Below, piece by piece: positions 45,513 to 48,329 of a stretch of DNA of 48,329 nucleotides (position 1 is the first letter of the stretch; each line of letters begins with the position of its first letter). This DNA comes from Comamonadaceae bacterium. GTDB lineage: Bacteria; Pseudomonadota; Gammaproteobacteria; Burkholderiales; Burkholderiaceae_C. Location of the stretch: positions 1 through 48,329 of the forward strand of contig CANJQN010000029.1 in assembly GCA_947476465.1 (NCBI GenBank). The letters run 5' to 3'. The notes under the pieces are model-generated. The model saw only the letters and a program-made list of their open reading frames with translations, did no database searches and was not told where the DNA came from. Made by a program: the position numbers and the translations under genes.

Positions 45513-47882
45513 CTAGGTAGCCGCGCGTTCAGCCTCATCCCGCGCCTTGGACAGCGTCTCGATCCAGCCCTGAAGATTCCCAAGCGTCGTCTTGGCGCGG
45601 GGATGGGATGTACTTTTCCCCATCGCTGATTCCGCCGCGCGCAGGCGCCCCAGGGTTCCGTCCAGGTGCTCGATCAGCGCGCGCCGGTCATGCGGCAGCG
45701 TGTAGACCCTGTCCTTGGCTACGGCATCCCAGGCGAGCATGGCGTCTTGCGAAAAGGCGGCATCGGCCAACTTGAGCACGTCGGGCGCCGCGTCTTCGAC
45801 GCCGGCCTTGAGCTGGCCCGGCTGCGGCCGCGAGGCCTTGCTGTCGGCTGGCGGCGCGTCGTCCTGCATCCGCGCATCGTCGTCGTCGTGTTCCTCGACC
45901 TTGGCCGGGCGCTGAATCGACCCGGGCCGCTCCAGTGCGGCGACCATCAGGGCAATCAGCGCCTTCTGGCCCTCGGCGGCGAAGCTTCGCTCCGCATGGG
46001 TCACCAGCAGTTTCAGCGCGGCGGCCTTTTCGCCGTCCGACGCCTCGACCTTGCGAATCTGCTGCAGCAGCGCTCGCGCGTCTTCCGCGGACACGGGCGC
46101 GCTGATGCTCAGCACATCGTCGAGCAGCCGCTGGCGATCGGCCCAGCTCAGGCTGCGCTGCGCCAGCGCCAGCAGGGGCGCGCGCGCGAGCTCGCCGCCC
46201 AGGCGCACCGCATCTTTGGGTGTTGGCTCGGTGGACAGCGAGGACGGGGAGGAAGACGACGACGAAGAGGACGCCTGCACCCCGTGTGGCGGACGGGCTT
46301 TTTTCGAATCGCCTTCGAGGCGTAGCCCGGCCAGCGCTTCAGACAACGGCCTGCCGGCGCGCTCAGGCGAAACATCGGCCGCCCTTTCCAGCGACGCGCT
46401 GGTCTTGGCGCCGCCGCCGTGCACGAAGGCGAAGCTGAGCAAAGTCAGCGCATGCGAGTCGGCCCCACCGAGCGCCTGGTCGACCACCAGTTGGTGGAGG
46501 TTGTCGCGAAACCCCTCGACGCCGGCTTTTCCGCCAGAGGCCATCAAGCTCAGGCGGACCAGGCGGGCCTGCTGCGCATCGGGCAGGTCGGGCACGAGCA
46601 GGTCTTTGCGGCCGAGGTTCTTCAACGAGTCGAACTTCTGCAGCTTCTTCAGCGCCGGGGGTTTGCCAATGAGCTGATCGCCTTCAGGACTGCGGGCAAT
46701 GGCGCCACGGACGAGGGCAGCCAGTACCACTTCGCCGGCCTGCTGCGGGCTCAGCGAGTTGCGCAGCGACATTCTCGCCAGAGCGCCCAGGCGCATGCTG
46801 ACGTCATTACCGGGCGTTGTCGTATGGCGGGTCCAACCGAGGGTGGCATTGCCCATGAGCAAGGCCCTGTCAGATAGGGAGAGATCAAGACCGAGTACGT
46901 AGCCCGCCACCGCCTCGAAGTGATGGTGCAGCTTCATCGGCCGGCCCGGCGCCGTCAGGCCGCACACCACAGCCGCGACGAGCCTGTGAAAGTGCGGGAC
47001 ATCGTTGTGGCAAAGGGTTTCCAACACCCACTTCAGATGGTTCATGCCACGCAGAAACGCCGTCGTGCTCCTGGGGGGAAGCTCCGCCAGCACGGCTTTC
47101 GAGAAGGCATCGATCACCCAGGCGTGGGCTTGGGGCCCCATCTCGTGGGAGCTTTCGCCCTTGAGATCCCGCGGTGGTGGTGTGCTGACCAGTGCCGTCG
47201 CGGCCATGTGCAGCCAGCCATCGGAGAGCCCGGGCTGCCCTGGCAGGGCAAACGCTGGCGCGCAGCCGGCGAGCATGTTGGCGATACGAGGCGCCCACTG
47301 GCCCACCTGCTGCTCTTGCCCCATGAAAATCGGCACGATGCAGGACATGAGGTTCAGCTTGCTGGTGGCGTCGGCCCGGGCGCTTGGGCAGTGGTCTTCA
47401 ATCAGGGTTCGCATGAGGAGCTGCACCGCCTGCGGGGGCAGCTTGTTGGCGTGGCAAAGCTCGTAGACCGCGTTGCACGCATTCGCATGTTCCGAGCTGC
47501 GCAGGACCAAAGGCAAGCCCTTGCTTGCCAGCAGGTTCTGGGCGCTCTCGCGGGTGAACTCCGGTTCGACCGGGACGGATTTCTTGTCGTCGCGGCTGGA
47601 CGATGACGCCGACGGCTCTTCGCGCTCGACCGGTTGCGGCAGTTGGCTCGGCCCGGTGCTGGGTGAGGCCCCGGTGCGGGGCTTGCGCGCGGCTGTCGGC
47701 TGACCCGGGGGCGGTGCCGGATCGACCAAGGCCAGGCGCGGTGGCGGTGTTTGTGTGGTGGTGGACGAACTCGAGCTGGACGTGCTCGCCGACGACGTGT
47801 TCGAACCGTTGGCCGGGCCTCGCGACCGGGTGTTCATTGAGTGACGCGAACCGGATGCGGTCGGCGGCGGAAAACGTTCCAT
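45513..47882 (-). CDS. Unrecognised 789-residue Ser/Thr-rich protein, candidate secreted effector
   Basis: I do not recognise this protein. Its first 50 residues hold 14 Ser and 8 Thr, and only one acidic residue (Glu2) occurs before Asp54. That composition resembles type III secretion signals. Residues 100-530 are mostly short amphipathic helices, possibly helical repeats. A second Ser tract lies near residues 537-553, then another helical region, and an acidic stretch (EEHDDDDAR) near 660. There is no signal peptide, membrane segment or catalytic motif that I can see. The start at 47882 has a nearby gaggg; an ATG at 47837 is the alternative. No secretion genes are in the window and no plant-inducible-promoter box was found upstream. 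Confidence 0.7.
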   Translation of the reverse strand: MERFPPPTASGSRHSMNTRSRGPANGSNTSSASTSSSSSSTTTQTPPPRLALVDPAPPPGQPTAARKPRTGASPSTGPSQLPQPVEREEPSASSSSRDDKKSVPVEPEFTRESAQNLLASKGLPLVLRSSEHANACNAVYELCHANKLPPQAVQLLMRTLIEDHCPSARADATSKLNLMSCIVPIFMGQEQQVGQWAPRIANMLAGCAPAFALPGQPGLSDGWLHMAATALVSTPPPRDLKGESSHEMGPQAHAWVIDAFSKAVLAELPPRSTTAFLRGMNHLKWVLETLCHNDVPHFHRLVAAVVCGLTAPGRPMKLHHHFEAVAGYVLGLDLSLSDRALLMGNATLGWTRHTTTPGNDVSMRLGALARMSLRNSLSPQQAGEVVLAALVRGAIARSPEGDQLIGKPPALKKLQKFDSLKNLGRKDLLVPDLPDAQQARLVRLSLMASGGKAGVEGFRDNLHQLVVDQALGGADSHALTLLSFAFVHGGGAKTSASLERAADVSPERAGRPLSEALAGLRLEGDSKKARPPHGVQASSSSSSSSPSSLSTEPTPKDAVRLGGELARAPLLALAQRSLSWADRQRLLDDVLSISAPVSAEDARALLQQIRKVEASDGEKAAALKLLVTHAERSFAAEGQKALIALMVAALERPGSIQRPAKVEEHDDDDARMQDDAPPADSKASRPQPGQLKAGVEDAAPDVLKLADAAFSQDAMLAWDAVAKDRVYTLPHDRRALIEHLDGTLGRLRAAESAMGKSTSHPRAKTTLGNLQGWIETLSKARDEAERAAT

Positions 47883-48069
47883 GGATGAGCCCTCACGTGA
47901 TGTGGGCGCATCCTAGGAGCGGCGCGGGTCGGGGGCAGGAGCTCTTCTGACGGCCCGGCCACTCCGAACTGCTTTTGTCGCAGCCGCCACCACAAGTCTC
48001 CGCTCGCCCTGAACTTTTGTTCACCGCCGTGGCGACGAAAGGGCGTTTGGACTGAACAGCGACGCACAC
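47883..48069. other. Gene-free region upstream of the Ser-rich gene
   Basis: No open frame with coding character was found. A degenerate copy of the palindromic unit may lie near 48001-48060 (gctcgccctgaac, gtggcgacgaaaggg). The minus-strand promoter of the 789-residue gene should lie here, but I see no consensus boxes. Confidence 0.5.
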
Positions 48070-48329
48070 CTCCATCCGTTCACCCTGAGCCTGTCGAAGG
48101 GTTTGCGCATTGCTGGTGCTCGCTGGCTTCGACAGGCTCAGCCCGAACGGTAGGACCGGCTCGCAAGCTGAGAACCGAGCCAGTGAGGCCGGCGCACAGC
48201 TCCATCCGTTCACCCTGAGCCTGTCGAAGGGTTTGCGCATTGCTGGTGCTCGCTGGCTTCGACAGGCTCAGCCCGAACGGTTAGGACCGGCTCGCAAGCT
48301 GAGAACCGATCCAGTGAGGCCGGCGCACA
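48070..48329. repeat. Tandem duplication of a 130-bp unit carrying a palindromic element
   Basis: Two direct copies (48070-48199 and 48200-48329) differ by one inserted t and about two substitutions. Each contains a 75-bp hairpin element, 48076-48150 and 48206-48280, whose 24-bp arms pair with three central mismatches around a 27-nt loop (gtttgcgcattgctggtgct and so on). The 55-bp remainder of each unit (cggctcgcaagctgagaacc) is also repeated. The arms share gtcgaagg and ctgagc with the elements at 36326 and 42384. The array reaches the right edge, so more copies may follow. Confidence 0.9.

Noticed and set aside
45513..47882. TAL-type or LRR effector
   Set aside because: No 33-35 residue tandem repeats or leucine-rich repeat pattern were found.
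47883..48110. Plant-inducible-promoter box upstream of the Ser-rich gene
   Set aside because: No pair of TTCG motifs at the required 16-base spacing was found on the minus strand.
48070..48329. CRISPR array
   Set aside because: Units are 130 bp with no short repeat and variable spacers; the repeated part includes the would-be spacer.

Overview
The window looks like a chromosomal segment of a GC-rich beta-proteobacterium of the order Burkholderiales, most likely Comamonadaceae or a close relative. The 5S rRNA sequence, the corC-lnt-glyQ-glyS-gmhB gene order, a double-length UvrA beside an MHS-type transporter, an orphan aceK and a dispersed leucine (liu) locus all point that way. This is inference from gene content and protein similarity recognised by eye; no database search was run. 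No tRNA, IS element, prophage or CRISPR array was seen.

Layout. 1-170: 3' end of an rRNA operon (5S plus terminator). 297-2628: an alpha/beta hydrolase, an Lrp/AsnC regulator and a GNAT acetyltransferase. 2738-10502: a co-directional envelope and translation cluster made of corC, lnt, glyQ, glyS, gmhB, a PlsC-type acyltransferase and a YgjP-type metallopeptidase. 10530-27342: a leucine/isovalerate catabolism locus. It begins with a MerR-type regulator (liuR-like) that shares a divergent promoter and a near-perfect 20-bp dyad with an MBL-fold hydrolase. Isovaleryl-CoA dehydrogenase, beta-carbonic anhydrase, aceK and a thiolase follow. After several unrelated small genes and an AraC-type regulator come both methylcrotonyl-CoA carboxylase subunits, a glyoxylate/hydroxypyruvate reductase and HMG-CoA lyase. 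The methylglutaconyl-CoA hydratase (liuC) is not in the window.

27355-35506: a DEDD exonuclease overlapping a cNMP/CBS/DUF294 signalling protein on the minus strand, then on the plus strand a small membrane protein, a TPR protein, the DUF4212 + sodium:solute symporter pair (ActP-like), an MHS-family MFS transporter and a 56-residue membrane peptide. 35602-41511: a 1969-residue UvrA with four ATPase sites, interrupted in frame by two different palindromic repeat elements. 41565-47882: a glutamine-amidotransferase-type hydrolase, an S41 lipoprotein protease apparently without its PDZ domain, release factor 3 and an unrecognised 789-residue Ser/Thr-rich protein. 47883-48329: gene-free DNA with a tandemly duplicated palindromic element that runs off the right edge.

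How the genes fit together. The liu locus converts isovaleryl-CoA to acetyl-CoA and acetoacetate. Carbonic anhydrase could supply bicarbonate to the biotin carboxylase, and aceK and ghrA sit at the glyoxylate branch that matters when acetyl-CoA is the carbon source. The points most worth following up are the palindromic elements translated as part of UvrA and related to elements elsewhere in the window, the dual-size UvrA itself, an EF-hand-like loop in the sodium:solute symporter, and the orphan Ser-rich protein.
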